Shown here: positions 34,871-45,653 of the stretch, one piece after another
Layout: every line of letters starts with the position of its first letter
Numbering within the stretch: the first letter of the stretch is position 1
Assembly (NCBI RefSeq): GCF_000308515.1
Contig: NZ_BAFV01000015.1
Location: 62,001 to 126,000, forward strand
DNA length: 64,000 nucleotides
Origin: Nocardia carnea NBRC 14403
GTDB lineage: Bacteria; Actinomycetota; Actinomycetes; Mycobacteriales; Mycobacteriaceae
Direction of reading: 5' to 3'
The notes under the pieces: model-generated
Databases searched by the model: none
Told to the model about the DNA's origin: nothing
What the model saw: the letters and a program-made list of their open reading frames with translations, nothing else
Position numbers and translations under genes: made by a program

Positions 34871-35512
34871 TCAGGCCGGATCGTTGCGCTGGGCGAAGTC
34901 TTCGCCGAGGAGGACGAAGACATCGGTGGTGTAGTCGATGAGGGTATCGCGGTTGATCGCGAGATCGCCGCGGACCCAGCTGGTGAGGGTTTGAACGAGG
35001 CCGCCCACCAGGTAGGTGGCGCGGAAATCGATCACCGGGTCCGGGGCGGGATCTGTGATGCCGTAGAACTCGATACCTTCGCTGGCCACCAGCCGGGCGA
35101 AGACGCGGATGGTTTCGGTGGTGCGGGCGCGTAGCTGTGGGGTGGCCATGGCGGCGACCATGGTGACCTCGGTTTTGCGGGGGTCGTCGGTGAGCAGGTG
35201 GATACCGGCGGTGATTGCGGCGTGGGCTCGGGCGCGGGAATCGCCGGTCGCGGTGTGCGCGGCGGCGACGATGGCCAGGACCAGTTCTTCGGCGATTCCG
35301 TCCACCAGTGCGGTGAGCACGTCGTCGCGGCTGCCGAAACTCTCGTAGTAGTAGCGCTCGTTCAGGCCGGCCTGCGCGCACATTCCCGACACGGTCAGCT
35401 TGTCCAGGCCCTGGGTGCCGATGATCTCCAGTGCCGCGTCCAGAAGCGCGGACCGTCGCTGGGCCCGCCGTTCCTCTGCGGACAAACCGCCGTAGGTGCG
35501 CTGCGCTGCCAT
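34871..35512 (-). CDS. TetR/AcrR family transcriptional regulator
   Basis: A 213-residue repressor. The N-terminal helix-turn-helix is QRRSALLDAALEIIGTQGLD then KLTVSGMCAQAGLNERYYYE and SFGSRDDVLTALVDG, typical of TetR. The remaining all-helical part (about 70-205) is the ligand-binding domain; the ligand is unknown. It is divergent from the MpaB-like oxygenase gene, and the 145 bases between them hold two TTGCCAGA repeats 30 bp apart. It probably represses itself and the oxygenase. Start is ATG at the complement of 35510-35512. Confidence 0.93.
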   Translation of the reverse strand: MAAQRTYGGLSAEERRAQRRSALLDAALEIIGTQGLDKLTVSGMCAQAGLNERYYYESFGSRDDVLTALVDGIAEELVLAIVAAAHTATGDSRARAHAAITAGIHLLTDDPRKTEVTMVAAMATPQLRARTTETIRVFARLVASEGIEFYGITDPAPDPVIDFRATYLVGGLVQTLTSWVRGDLAINRDTLIDYTTDVFVLLGEDFAQRNDPA

Positions 35513-35572
35513 CCCTAAATGATGGCGGGTGGACGGCCGACGGGTGTGGGCGGGGCAATTTGGTGGTTGGTC

Positions 35573-35610
35573 TTGCCAGAAATTCGCAACTGGTGGATGC
35601 TATTGCCAGA
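35573..35610. promoter_or_regulatory. Paired TTGCCAGA direct repeats between tetR and mpaB-like gene
   Basis: TTGCCAGA occurs at 35573-35580 and again at 35603-35610, exactly 30 bp (about three helical turns) apart; the first copy also forms TTGC-N9-GCAA with 35586-35589. The place, in the short divergent region between a TetR gene and its likely target, suggests an operator. Confidence 0.45.
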
Positions 35611-35657
35611 TGCGCGGATGCGCGGTGCTCAGAGTTGAGCTGGACCGGGAGGCTGAG

Positions 35658-36596
35658 ATGGCCATGGACACGGGATACTTTGCCGACGATTCGATGATCC
35701 GGCGGGTTATGCGGAAACGGGCCGTGGGCCTGACCTACGGGCTGCGGGCGCTGGTGATCGGGGCGGTACACCCACTGCTCTATGTGGGGACGGCCGAATC
35801 CACCGAGCACCGGGATACGCCCTACACCCGGCTGGCGCTCACCGGGAAGCTGTTCGAAGCGGTGTTCTTCGGGACGAAGGAAGAAGCCGATCGGGCGCTC
35901 GAGTTCACCGGGAAGAAGCACCAGAAGGTGGTGGGGCGGATTCCGGAGGATGCGGGGGAACATCATCCGGCGGGGACGGCCTACTCCGCCTACGACCCGC
36001 ATCTGAGCTTCATGACCATGGCATTCACCTTCGAATCCGCGGAGGTCATGTACGACCTGCTGGTCAAACGGCTCACCGATGGCGAGCGCGAGGATCTGTA
36101 CCAGGACTACGTGCGGTGGGGAGAGCTGTTCGGGATGCCGCGTGACGCCGCCCCGGCCGACTACCGGGCATTCCGCGAGTACTTCGACGGCTATCTCTCC
36201 TCCGACGAACTGTTCCTCACCGACGAGGCGCGCAAGGTCGGCAACTATCTGTGCGGGCATGTCGTGCCCTATCCGCAGCCGCTGCCGGCTCGGCAGGTGA
36301 GTTCGGCGTACTACCTGCTGGTGCAGGGCAGCCTGCCGGAGCGGATCCGGGAGATGTACGGCATCGAGTGGAAGCGCACCGACGAACTCGCCTACCGGGG
36401 GTTGGCGCAGTCGGTACGCAATGCCCACAGCGTGCCGTCGGTCCTGGTACCACGGCCGGTGAAAACAGCGCTCAACGGGCCGAGTGCGCCGGTGTACCGG
36501 CTGATCACCAAGCAGGAACAGGAGCTGGCCCGAGCCGGAAAGCGCAGTATGCCCGGTATCGACCCGCGCAAGTGGGCAGAGCGAAATTCGGCTTGA
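35658..36596 (+). CDS. Oxygenase MpaB family protein (DUF2236)
   Basis: A 312-residue protein of the MpaB/latex-clearing-protein-like family, heme-dependent oxygenases of mostly unknown substrate in actinobacteria. Family-like stretches include RALVIGAVHPLLYVGTAEST, the central YDPHLSFMTMAFTFESAEVM with helix-buried His, and the C-terminal PYPQPLPARQVSSAYYLLV. Start is ATG 35658 behind GGGAGG; a second ATG two codons later is possible. It is divergent from a TetR gene that probably controls it. trpS follows 21 bases after its stop. Confidence 0.85.
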   Translation: MAMDTGYFADDSMIRRVMRKRAVGLTYGLRALVIGAVHPLLYVGTAESTEHRDTPYTRLALTGKLFEAVFFGTKEEADRALEFTGKKHQKVVGRIPEDAGEHHPAGTAYSAYDPHLSFMTMAFTFESAEVMYDLLVKRLTDGEREDLYQDYVRWGELFGMPRDAAPADYRAFREYFDGYLSSDELFLTDEARKVGNYLCGHVVPYPQPLPARQVSSAYYLLVQGSLPERIREMYGIEWKRTDELAYRGLAQSVRNAHSVPSVLVPRPVKTALNGPSAPVYRLITKQEQELARAGKRSMPGIDPRKWAERNSA

Positions 36597-37652
<1,056 letters not shown>

Positions 37653-37696
37653 TCGGTCGCCCGGCCCGTGCGCGTTGGCGGTGAGGGGCGCAGACA

Positions 37697-38740
37697 GTGC
37701 AGGTGATCGACAACGTCAAATCCGCGATCAGCCGGATGGTCGGGCAACGGCCCTGGCTGGACCATATGGTCCGGGCCTTCGGCAGATACCAGGACCAGCG
37801 CGGTGACTACTACGCGGCGGGGATCACGTATTTCACCGTGCTGTCACTGTTTCCGCTGCTGATGATCGCGTTCGCCATCGCCGGTTTCGTGCTCGCCGGA
37901 AACGACGAGCTGCTGCGGGAACTGCAGGACAAGGTCGTCGAGAACGTCCCCGGCGAAATGGGTGGCCAGCTCAACGATCTGATCGATCAGGCGGTCGGTT
38001 CGCGCGGTGCGGTGGGTGTGCTCGGCCTGCTCACCGGGCTCTACTCGGGGTTGGGCTGGATGGCGAATCTGCGCAAGGCCCTGACCGAGCAGTGGGAACA
38101 GAAATCGAACGAGCAGAGCTGGTTCCACACCAAGCTCTCCGATCTGGTGGCCCTGCTGGGACTGTTCCTGGCGCTGGCTCTTTCGCTCGGACTGTCGGTC
38201 CTGGCGTCGAGCCGGCTCGGCGTGCAACTGCTGGAACTGGTGGGGTTCGAGGAGATGCCGGGGTCGCGGTGGCTGTTGTGGCTGCTGTCGACGGTGCTCG
38301 CGCTGGTCGCTTCGTGGGCGTTGTTCACCTGGATCATCGCCCGGCTACCGCGGGAGCCGGTCACCGTGCGCAGCGCCGCGAAGGCCGCGGTCCTGGCGGC
38401 GCTGGGGTTCGAGGTGTTCAAGAACATCGCCGGGATCTACATGCGGTCCGTGCTGAGCAGTCCGGCGGGGGCGGCGTTCGGTTCGGTGATCGGCATCATG
38501 GTGTTCAGCTATGTGGTGTACCGGATCATCCTGTTCGCCACCGCATGGGCGGCGACCGCGCGGGAGAACGAGCAATTGGTATCGGTTCCGGTTCCCGAAC
38601 CCGCGGTGATCCGGCCACGGGTGCAGACCACCGGGCGGCCGGGCATGGGTGGGGCGGCGGCACTGTTCGGCGCGGGTGCGCTCACCACACTGGGGGTCGC
38701 CAGGTTGCGCCGGGGCCGGGTGCAGAAACGCGCCGAGTAA
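37697..38740 (+). CDS. YihY/BrkB family membrane protein
   Basis: A 347-residue inner-membrane protein with six membrane helices. The family signature FGRYQDQRGDYYAAGITYFT precedes helix 1, and later stretches include LLTGLYSGLGWMANLRKALT and LRxxPxEPVTVRSAAKAA with FGSVIGIMVFSYVVYRIILF. Once annotated as ribonuclease BN, the family is now viewed as membrane proteins of unknown or transport-related function. The C-terminal 60 residues are cytoplasmic and basic. Start is GTG 37697 (an in-frame GTG lies two codons in). It converges on the carboxypeptidase gene. Confidence 0.9.
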   Translation: MQVIDNVKSAISRMVGQRPWLDHMVRAFGRYQDQRGDYYAAGITYFTVLSLFPLLMIAFAIAGFVLAGNDELLRELQDKVVENVPGEMGGQLNDLIDQAVGSRGAVGVLGLLTGLYSGLGWMANLRKALTEQWEQKSNEQSWFHTKLSDLVALLGLFLALALSLGLSVLASSRLGVQLLELVGFEEMPGSRWLLWLLSTVLALVASWALFTWIIARLPREPVTVRSAAKAAVLAALGFEVFKNIAGIYMRSVLSSPAGAAFGSVIGIMVFSYVVYRIILFATAWAATARENEQLVSVPVPEPAVIRPRVQTTGRPGMGGAAALFGAGALTTLGVARLRRGRVQKRAE

Positions 38741-38831
38741 CGGCGGATTACCGAGTCGCTGCTGCGGTCAAGGGATTTCCCGGGCGGGACGGGCGGATTT
38801 CGTGTTGTTGCCGCCCGGCCCGGCCGGGATG

Positions 38832-40133
38832 TCAGTGCCGCCTGGTCCGGACGTGCCAGGTGCCGACCAGCAGGATCGGGACAAGGATCAGACCGGCGAC
38901 CATGAGCAGCATCCACAATTCGTCGTATTCCTCGTCCGCCGCGGGTTGCGCCGAGTATGCGATATCGCCGTTATCGGGCGGAACAGCCAACCCCGGAGCG
39001 CCGGAAACGGTTTCGGCCTCGTCGCCGGGGATATCGCCGACCTTCGCGGCAGGATCCAGCGCGAAACCGTAGTCGAGCAGCCGGGCGGCCTGCTCCCACG
39101 GGCGGATCGGCAGCACATCGGCCTGCAGCAGCGTGACGACGAGCCGGCGTCCGTCACGTTCGGCCGCCGCGACGAAGGTCTGCCTGGCGTCGTCGGTGAA
39201 ACCCGTCTTCCCACCGAGCGCCCCGGGATAGTTGTAGAGCAGGCCGTTGTCGTTCGCGATCGGGAACCCCGGATGGTCTTGATCGCCGGGAATCGCCGGG
39301 TTCGGTGGATAACCGGGGAAATCGAGCTGCTCGGTGCCGATCATCTGCGCGAACAGTGGTATCGACATGGCTTCGCGGAACAGCAACGACAGATCGTAGG
39401 CCGACGTGCTCATCCCCGGCCCGTCCAGCCCGGACGGAGTGGCAGCACGAGTGTCGTAGGCGTGCAGGGCTTTCGCGAGATCGTTCATCTTCGCGACCGC
39501 GGCCTCGTCGCCGCCGAGCTGGGCGGCGATCGCATGCGCGGCATCGTTGCCCGACGCCATCACCAGGCCGTGCAGCAGCTGCCGGTTGGTATACCGGCCA
39601 CCCGGGCCGATCCCGACACGCGTGCCCTCCACATCGGCATCGGCCTGGGTGCCGACGACGACCCGGTCCAGGTCGAGCGTGCGCAAGGCGACGGTGGCCA
39701 ACAGCACCTTGATGGTGCTGGCCGGGCGGTACCGGCCGTGCGGATCCTTGGCGGCCAGCACCGCCCCGGTATCCAGATCGGAGACCATCCACGCGGTCGC
39801 GGAGATATCCGCCGGTACCGCCGGGGCAGCCGCGGGCAGGACGATCCCGCATTCGCCGAGGCGTTTACCGCCGACCGGCGGATCGGGGATCGGCAGGGCA
39901 GTGGGCGGGGCCTCACCGGGCGCGGGGACCTCGGACGAGTCTATGGCCGGCGGCGGCTGTGTCTTCTGCGGGCAGCTGTCGGTGACCGGGGTCGCGAACG
40001 GGGTGGTGGTGGGCGGTGGTGGCTGCGCTGCCGCGGGGCCGCCGACGATCAATGGTCCGGCCGCGAGCACCGCGGCGGTGAGCACCGAGCCGAAACGGCG
40101 GGCGGTGCGCTGGTGGAGCTCGGTGGTGTACAT
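38832..40133 (-). CDS. D-alanyl-D-alanine carboxypeptidase (PBP5/6, DacB1-like)
   Basis: A 433-residue peptidoglycan-trimming enzyme. It has a Sec signal ([20 protein letters not shown]), a proline-rich linker, and the catalytic motifs SxxK ([12 protein letters not shown]), SxN ([11 protein letters not shown]) and KTG ([13 protein letters not shown]). A membrane anchor lies at the C-terminus ([20 protein letters not shown]) with a short basic tail, so it is held on the outer face of the membrane by both ends or, after signal cleavage, by the tail. Start is ATG at the complement of 40131-40133; a TAGGCT hexamer lies eight bases upstream. The position matches dacB1 of M. tuberculosis. Confidence 0.94.
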   Translation of the reverse strand: MYTTELHQRTARRFGSVLTAAVLAAGPLIVGGPAAAQPPPPTTTPFATPVTDSCPQKTQPPPAIDSSEVPAPGEAPPTALPIPDPPVGGKRLGECGIVLPAAAPAVPADISATAWMVSDLDTGAVLAAKDPHGRYRPASTIKVLLATVALRTLDLDRVVVGTQADADVEGTRVGIGPGGRYTNRQLLHGLVMASGNDAAHAIAAQLGGDEAAVAKMNDLAKALHAYDTRAATPSGLDGPGMSTSAYDLSLLFREAMSIPLFAQMIGTEQLDFPGYPPNPAIPGDQDHPGFPIANDNGLLYNYPGALGGKTGFTDDARQTFVAAAERDGRRLVVTLLQADVLPIRPWEQAARLLDYGFALDPAAKVGDIPGDEAETVSGAPGLAVPPDNGDIAYSAQPAADEEYDELWMLLMVAGLILVPILLVGTWHVRTRRH

Positions 40134-40197
40134 CGGGGAAGAGCCTAGAAGGTTTTTCGGGCAGCGAGACATCGGCAAAGGACTCGCCCCACACACC

Positions 40198-41295
40198 TCA
40201 GCCCAGGAGAACCGCGTAACCGGGTTTGATGATGTCGTCGATGATCCGCAGTCGTTCCGGGAACGGGATGAACGCCGATTTCATCGCGTTGATGGTGAAA
40301 CGTTCCAGATCGCTCCAGCCGTAGCCGAAGGTCTGGTGCAGTTTCAGCATCTCCCGGCTCATACTGGTATCGCTCATCAGCCGGTTGTCGGTGTTCACGG
40401 TGACCCGGAAACGCAGCCGAGCCAGCAGATCGAACGGATGCTTGTCCAGCGAGGGCACCGCTCCGGTCTGGACGTTCGAGGAGGGGCACAGTTCGAGCGG
40501 CACCCGGGTGTCGCGTACGTATTGGGCGAGCCGGCCCAGCCGGGCGTCGGCGATCCCGCCGGTTACCTCGATATCGTCGACGATTCGCACCCCGTGCCCG
40601 AGGCGGTCGCAACCGCAGAAGGCCAGCGCTTCGTGGATGGACGGCAGGCCGAACGCCTCACCCGCATGAATGGTGAAGTGGGCGTTGTTCACCCGCATGT
40701 ACTCGAAGGCGTCCAGATGGCGGGTGGGGGGATAGCCGGCCTCCGCGCCCGCGATATCGAAACCGCATACGCCGCGGTCCCGGAAGCGCACCGCCAGTTC
40801 CGCGATCTCCCGTGAGCGGGCGGCATGCCGCATGGCCGTCAGCAGGCAGCGCACCACGATGGGATGCCCCGCCGCCGCGGCTGCCGCTTCTCCGGCGGCG
40901 AATCCGGCCAGGACGTGTTCGACCACTTCGTCCAGGGAGAGGTCCTGTTCCAGATGTTGTTCCGGCGCGAACCGGACCTCCGCGTAGACCACGCCGTCGT
41001 CCGCCAGATCCTCGGCGCATTCGCGGGCCACCCGGTGCAGGCCCTCGGGGGTCTGCATCACCGCGACGGTATGGGTGAATGTCTCCAGATAGCGTTCGAG
41101 CGAACCGCTGTCGGCGGCGTCCCGGAACCACCGGGCCAAACCCGCGGCGTCGTCGGCGGGTAGCTCGTCGTAACCGCAGTCGCGGGCGAGTTCGAGGACC
41201 GTCGCGGGCCGCAGACCGCCGTCGAGGTGATCGTGCAGGAGCGCCTTCGGCGCCCGGCGCAAGGTGGCGAGGTCCAGCGGCATGGGTCCGGTCAT
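40198..41295 (-). CDS. add: Adenosine deaminase
   Basis: A 365-residue zinc TIM-barrel enzyme that converts adenosine and deoxyadenosine to inosine forms. Zinc ligands and catalytic residues are visible: [14 protein letters not shown] (His-x-His), [10 protein letters not shown] (His and Glu), [11 protein letters not shown] (His) and [13 protein letters not shown] (Asp-Asp-type site read as TDN). The start ATG (complement of 41293-41295) directly follows a -10 element and looks leaderless. Together with deoA and cdd on the same strand and deoD and upp further on, it forms a nucleoside salvage set in the order known from M. tuberculosis. Confidence 0.96.
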   Translation of the reverse strand: MTGPMPLDLATLRRAPKALLHDHLDGGLRPATVLELARDCGYDELPADDAAGLARWFRDAADSGSLERYLETFTHTVAVMQTPEGLHRVARECAEDLADDGVVYAEVRFAPEQHLEQDLSLDEVVEHVLAGFAAGEAAAAAAGHPIVVRCLLTAMRHAARSREIAELAVRFRDRGVCGFDIAGAEAGYPPTRHLDAFEYMRVNNAHFTIHAGEAFGLPSIHEALAFCGCDRLGHGVRIVDDIEVTGGIADARLGRLAQYVRDTRVPLELCPSSNVQTGAVPSLDKHPFDLLARLRFRVTVNTDNRLMSDTSMSREMLKLHQTFGYGWSDLERFTINAMKSAFIPFPERLRIIDDIIKPGYAVLLG

Positions 41296-41301
41296 GTACC
41301 G

Positions 41302-41307
41302 ACGGTA
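41302..41307 (-). promoter_or_regulatory. -10 element of add, probably leaderless
   Basis: On the minus strand TACCGT (TANNNT) ends six bases before the add ATG. Confidence 0.5.
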
Positions 41308-41834
41308 TCGCCGATTTCCGGGCCGGGCAGCCGTACGCTCCGAATGATCCCACCTCTTCGGCTGCCGCTCACTCCGAGTTCCCGGGGCGGTCAGGCGGCC
41401 GTTGCGTGTAAGTAGCCGGTGAGTGGGACGAACCGGGGCAAGTCGCAAGGCTCCTCAGGCCCGGCCCGGCCCGTCTACCGGGGCCCGCCGGTGCCGGTGG
41501 TACTTGCACGTCCGGCAGCAGTGGTGGATATGCCGCCCCCTGGACTCGGCCGAGACTGTCTCGGGCTGCCGGCAGGGCGAAGACGTACCTTGTCCGTTCA
41601 GCTACCGGGCGCAGATGCCTACAGTCAGGTCCGTGCCGGATTGATCGCCGCGCCGCCGGTGCAGGCCGATTGCCGAGCGTGCCGCTTCGGCCCCGCATGA
41701 GCACATACCGTCATCGATGCGTTTGTGTATTGACCGCGGTCGAGCGAGACCGCGTCGGCGGGAACCGGTGTTTCGCGGTCGACCGACCGATCAGGCCCAG
41801 CTCCCGAGTCGGCGCCCGGGCACGCCACCGGCAT
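41308..41834. other. Intergenic tract between deoA and add
   Basis: No convincing gene is seen in these 527 bases. A 73-codon plus-strand frame (41423-41644) has a non-random look in its second half, with WYLHVRQQWWICRPLDS and several Cys and Trp, but no ribosome site, known family or start support. On both strands other frames are arginine- and proline-rich, as expected of GC-rich non-coding DNA. Confidence 0.4.
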
Positions 41835-43133
41835 TCATCCCGGGCCGACCCGGTCGAGGATCAGAGGGCCGCCGCGGTCGTGTTCCGGGGAGTTCGGGCT
41901 GATCGTGACAGCCGCGGCCAGCGCTTCGACTGCCGCGGGTAGTACGTCCGGAGTGTCGGTGTGGAGAGTGAGCAGCGGTGAACCGGCCTTCACCCGGTCT
42001 CCGACAGTTGCGTGCAGGCGGATACCCGCGCCCGCTTGAACCGGGTCGCCCTGCCGGGCTCGCCCGGCGCCCAGCCGCCACGCGGCGACTCCGACAGCGC
42101 GCGCGTCCAGGCCGGTCAGCGTGCCGGTTGCGGGTGCGGACAGGGTTTCGGTGTGTTTCGCGACCGGTAGCGGTGCCTCCGGGTCGCCGCCCTGGGCGCG
42201 GATCATGCTGCGCCAGTGGTCCATTGCGCGTCCGTCGGTGAGTGCCTGCGCGGGATCGGTGTGCAGCCCGGCCAGCGCGACCATCTCGCGGGCCAGCGCC
42301 AGAGTCAGTTCGACCAGATCCGCCGGGCCGCCCCCGGCCAGCACCTCCACCGCCTCGGCGACTTCGAGCGCATTACCCGCGGTACGGCCGAGCGGTGTAT
42401 CCATGGCCGTCAGCAGGGCGACGGTGTGCACCCCGGCGTCGGCGCCCAGCTCGACCATGGTGGTGGCCAGTGTGTGGGCTTCGTCCCGGGTCGGCATGAA
42501 GGCGCCCGCGCCGACCTTCACATCGAGTACGAGGGCGGCGGTGCCTTCGGCGATCTTCTTGCTCATGATCGAACTCGCGATCAGTGGGATCGATTCGACC
42601 GTGCCCGTGGTGTCGCGCAACGCGTAGAGGCGTTTATCCGCCGGTGCGAGGTCGGCGCCTGCGGCGCAGACCACGGCGCCGGTGGCCGGGTCGGAGAGGA
42701 TTTCGCGCATCCGGTCCGGGCTGATATCGGCACGCCAGCCAGGGATGGATTCCAGTTTGTCCAAGGTCCCGCCGGTGTAGCCCAGCCCGCGACCCGACAG
42801 TTGCGGAACCGCCGCACCGCACGCCGCCACCAGCGGGGCAAGCGGCAGTGTGACCTTGTCGCCGACGCCGCCGGTGGAATGCTTGTCGACGGTGGGCCGG
42901 GGCAGATCGGTGAAATCCAGCCGGCGGCCCGAGTCGATCATCGCGCGGGTCCACCTCGCGGTTTCGCGGCGGTTCATGCCACGCAGCACGATGGCCATCG
43001 CCAGCGCCGACATCTGCTCGTCGGCCATCGCACCACGGGTGAAAGCGTCGATGGCCCAGTCGATCTGCTCGTCGGACAGCTCGCCGCCGTCCCGTTTCGC
43101 CCGGATGATCGATATTGCGTCGTGTGCCGTCAC
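41835..43133 (-). CDS. deoA: Thymidine phosphorylase
   Basis: A 432-residue pyrimidine-nucleoside phosphorylase that splits thymidine or deoxyuridine into base and deoxyribose-1-phosphate. The phosphate-binding signature is PTVDKHSTGGVGDKVTLPLA, followed by SGRGLGYTGGTLDKLESIPG, the substrate region ASSIMSKKIAEG and the lid VKVGAGAFMPTRDEA. The N-terminal helical domain (ISIIRAKRDGGELSDEQIDW) mediates dimer contacts. Start is GTG at the complement of 43131-43133, in the expected place for the family. It precedes add on the same strand; a long gap makes separate promoters likely. Confidence 0.96.
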   Translation of the reverse strand: MTAHDAISIIRAKRDGGELSDEQIDWAIDAFTRGAMADEQMSALAMAIVLRGMNRRETARWTRAMIDSGRRLDFTDLPRPTVDKHSTGGVGDKVTLPLAPLVAACGAAVPQLSGRGLGYTGGTLDKLESIPGWRADISPDRMREILSDPATGAVVCAAGADLAPADKRLYALRDTTGTVESIPLIASSIMSKKIAEGTAALVLDVKVGAGAFMPTRDEAHTLATTMVELGADAGVHTVALLTAMDTPLGRTAGNALEVAEAVEVLAGGGPADLVELTLALAREMVALAGLHTDPAQALTDGRAMDHWRSMIRAQGGDPEAPLPVAKHTETLSAPATGTLTGLDARAVGVAAWRLGAGRARQGDPVQAGAGIRLHATVGDRVKAGSPLLTLHTDTPDVLPAAVEALAAAVTISPNSPEHDRGGPLILDRVGPG

Positions 43134-43469
43134 GCCCTCAGTCTCGCAGCGCTCCGGGCAGAAAGCAGGCGACCGGCCGTGGGACGGCATCCGGTCGTCG
43201 CTCCGTCCTCGACTGCCTGCGTGCGGGCTACCTCGGTGTGGTCTCGACGACCGTGGCGCGGGAGTCGAAGGACGTCAGGGCGGGCACCCCGTCGGTACGG
43301 TCCGTCCGTGCGGCAGGTCGACCGTGCTCTGGGTCTCGGCACCGGACTGCTGGTGAGCGACTCGTAGCCGCCGCCGGTGGCCGAGGCATCCCGGTCCCAG
43401 CGACGAAGCCTCGGCGTGTGCATCGTCATAGCCGGTGTTCTCGGTGCCGCGGGCGGGCCCGGCGGCGAT
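43134..43469. other. Intergenic tract upstream of deoA
   Basis: These 336 bases between two minus-strand genes carry no intact gene that I can support. Frames on both strands are arginine-rich and lack ribosome sites. The segment presumably holds the deoA promoter; GAGACT ending six bases before the deoA GTG is a weak -10 candidate. Confidence 0.4.
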
Positions 43470-44471
43470 CTACTCCTGCAGAGCGCGCAGCGTTTCGAGG
43501 CGGTGCTGCACGGTGGGGCCGGTGGGTGCCACGATGATCTCGTCGGCGCCGGTCTCCTTCACCAGCGTGTCGAGGCGGTCCCGTACTTGTTCGCGGGTGC
43601 CGATGGCCTGATCCGCGTTGCGGTCGTCGACGAAAGCGTCCTCGGCATCCGACCACGGGTAGGCCTCGGCCTCTTCCAGCGTCGGGATGCGCTGCGGCAG
43701 TTGGCCGGTGCGCATCCGCAACTGCACCAGGCTCTGCGGCAGGGTCCGGCGGCGGGCTTCGGCTTCGGTATCGGCGACCACCGTCGCCACCGCCAGCATC
43801 GACCGCGGTTCGCTCAGCACCTCCGAGGGACGGAATTCGCGCCGGTACAGCTCGAAAACCAATGGAGTGGTGCGTCCACCCGCGAAATGGTGGGCGAAGG
43901 CGAACGGCAGCCCCATCATGGCGGCGAGCCGGGCACTGAAATCACTGGAACCCAGCAGCCACATCTCGGGCGGATCGCCCTCGCCCGGAATCGCCCGGAT
44001 CCGGTCGCCCTGACCGCCCCGGAGTGGCGGGATGGTGCCGAAATAGGCAAGGAGCTCCACTACCTGCTTGGGGAAATCCTCCACGGCCTCGGCGGTGGCG
44101 CCGCGCCGGATGGTCGCCGAGATCAGCGGATCCGTTCCCGCGGCCCGGCCCAGACCGAGATCGATCCGGTCCCCGTACAGCGCGACCAGGGTCCCGAACT
44201 GTTCTGCCACGACCAGCGCCGCGTGATTGGGCAGCATCACCCCACCGGAGCCGACCCGGATCCGCTCGGTCGCCGCGGCCACGGCCGCGATCAGCACCGG
44301 CGGCGCCGAACTGGCAATTCCCGGCATACCGTGGTGCTCGGCCACCCAGAACCGGCGGAATCCCAGCCGCTCGGCCTCGCGGGCGACGGTCAGCGTATCG
44401 GCCAGCGCCTGCCGATGTGATCCGTCGGCGGCGACGGCGGCCAGATCGAGCACGGAGAGGGGAACAGTCAT
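43470..44471 (-). CDS. LLM-class flavin-dependent oxidoreductase (bacterial luciferase-like monooxygenase)
   Basis: A 333-residue TIM-barrel flavoprotein using FMN or F420. Visible features are [20 protein letters not shown] at the N-terminus, the cofactor region [55 protein letters not shown] and the C-terminal [20 protein letters not shown]. This matches the subgroup labelled MsnO8 or alkanal monooxygenase-like, whose AEHHG motif is highly conserved. The substrate is unknown. It lies between cdd and deoA, where I would not expect it from the M. tuberculosis order, so it may be a lineage-specific insertion. Confidence 0.92.
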   Translation of the reverse strand: MTVPLSVLDLAAVAADGSHRQALADTLTVAREAERLGFRRFWVAEHHGMPGIASSAPPVLIAAVAAATERIRVGSGGVMLPNHAALVVAEQFGTLVALYGDRIDLGLGRAAGTDPLISATIRRGATAEAVEDFPKQVVELLAYFGTIPPLRGGQGDRIRAIPGEGDPPEMWLLGSSDFSARLAAMMGLPFAFAHHFAGGRTTPLVFELYRREFRPSEVLSEPRSMLAVATVVADTEAEARRRTLPQSLVQLRMRTGQLPQRIPTLEEAEAYPWSDAEDAFVDDRNADQAIGTREQVRDRLDTLVKETGADEIIVAPTGPTVQHRLETLRALQE

Positions 44472-44648
44472 ACCGGGACCAACCTCCGGGGTTGCGTGGT
44501 GATTCCGGTCCCGCCGAATCGGTGGCGCCGACGCCGTGGGTCGGGTGCCCCGTGCGCCGTACGACGGTGATCCGGCGGCCCTGGGTTCGCTGACCGGATC
44601 CGGGCGCTGGGCTCGAACCGCCGCTCGACAGCCACGGGATGAGACCGA

Positions 44649-45044
44649 TCAGATGCGACCGGCCGCGAGGTCGTCCGGTCCGAAAGCATCGCGCAGTAGA
44701 TCCCCCAGCGGGAGCGGGCCCGCGGGATGGTCGATCAAGAGTTCTTTGCCCCCGAACTCGTACAGCACCTGCCGGCAGCGACCACAGGGCAGCAGGATCT
44801 CTCCCCGTGAATCGCAGACGGATACCGCGATCAGCCGAGCCGGTGACCGGGTGCGCTGGTTGCCGACCAGGACACATTCCGCGCACAACCCCAGCCCATA
44901 GGACACGTTTTCCACATTGCAGCCGATCGAGATCGTTTCCCCGTCCCAGCCCGCCGCCCCCACCGGGAACCGGGAGTAGGGCGCATAGGCCCGGCTCATC
45001 GCCGCAAACGCCTCGGCCCGCAGCCCTGCCCAGTCGATACCCAT
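44649..45044 (-). CDS. cdd: Cytidine deaminase
   Basis: A 131-residue zinc enzyme that deaminates cytidine and deoxycytidine to uridine forms. The zinc-site motifs are CAECVLVGNQRT (Cys-Ala-Glu with the proton-shuttling Glu) and LPCGRCRQVLYEF (Pro-Cys-x-x-Cys), the three-cysteine type of the homotetrameric enzymes. The N-terminal YAPYSRFPVGAA and NVENVSYGLGLCAE are also diagnostic. Start is ATG at the complement of 45042-45044 behind GGGAG. In M. tuberculosis cdd is next to deoA; here the LLM gene separates them. Confidence 0.96.
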   Translation of the reverse strand: MGIDWAGLRAEAFAAMSRAYAPYSRFPVGAAGWDGETISIGCNVENVSYGLGLCAECVLVGNQRTRSPARLIAVSVCDSRGEILLPCGRCRQVLYEFGGKELLIDHPAGPLPLGDLLRDAFGPDDLAAGRI

Positions 45045-45224
45045 ACGCGCTCCCGTAGGTGTGTGTGGTCGAACGGTCGGCTTCCATGTCTACCGTTGTC
45101 GCCACCGCACCGCCCAGTCGTTCCGAGCTCACCGTGGCCGACGAGCGGGGACCGCGCAGCGGCTGTCGGCTCGTCGGCCGGCCCGAAGTGGTGACGCGCC
45201 GCGGGTCCGCGCCGAACCCGACGC

Positions 45225-45480
45225 GACCCACCGGTGGCGCAGCGCCCGGCGCGGCTCACGTGTACTCGGCCCACCGCAAATCGAATGCGACCATCGGTGG
45301 CGCAGCGCTCGGCGTAGCTGACCCGAGCTCGGCCGACCCCAAACGCGACCATCGGTGGCGCGGTGCTCGGTGCGGCCCACCACAAACCCGATGTGACCAG
45401 CGGCGGTGCCGAGTTCAGCGAGATGTGCCAGTTTCGGCCAACCCTGCGGACCGGACGTGACCAGCGGCGCAGCCGAGTCT
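45225..45480. repeat. Degenerate tandem repeats, five units
   Basis: A motif like GCGACCATCGGTGGCGCAG...CTCGG begins at about 45223, 45287, 45345, 45393 and 45457 (spacings 64, 58, 48 and 64 bp). Units are diverged from each other. The last unit merges into the left end of the structured repeat copy B, and the same unit (CGTGACCAGCGGCGG) also begins copy A. No reading frame across the array is convincing. Confidence 0.75.
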
Positions 45481-45610
45481 TACGAGGCCCTGTGAGGTTT
45501 TGGCCCGTCCCTGCTGTCAGTGCTCGATGCGATGCGGCGCAGCCGCGAGCATCGAGTGCTGACAGCAGGGACCAAGGGGGGCCAAAACCCGCGCCGACGG
45601 AGTCGGCGCC
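45456..45610. repeat. Structured interspersed repeat, copy B
   Basis: This 155-bp element is the second copy of the one at 30786-30941. Outer arms are 45496-45506 / 45579-45589 (GGTTTTGGCCC / GGGCCAAAACC), inner arms 45507-45520 / 45559-45572 (14 perfect bp), followed by CTCGATG/CATCGAG and the same apical GCGGC-GCA-GCCGC hairpin. At three stem pairs it differs from copy A on both sides so that pairing is kept. Here it lies in the divergent region between cdd and a small plus-strand gene, unlike copy A, which sits at a convergent junction. Confidence 0.9.
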
Positions 45611-45653
45611 ATCAACACTGAAACACCGCGTTCGGTTCGGAGATATGTAGGGT

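Noticed and set aside
41423..41644. Possible 73-residue gene between deoA and add
   Set aside because: The second half looks protein-like, but there is no ribosome site or -10, the N-terminal half is arginine/proline-rich, and no family is recognised.
45225..45610. Repeats as a CRISPR array
   Set aside because: Units are unequal in spacing and diverged, with no constant repeat/unique spacer pattern and no cas genes.
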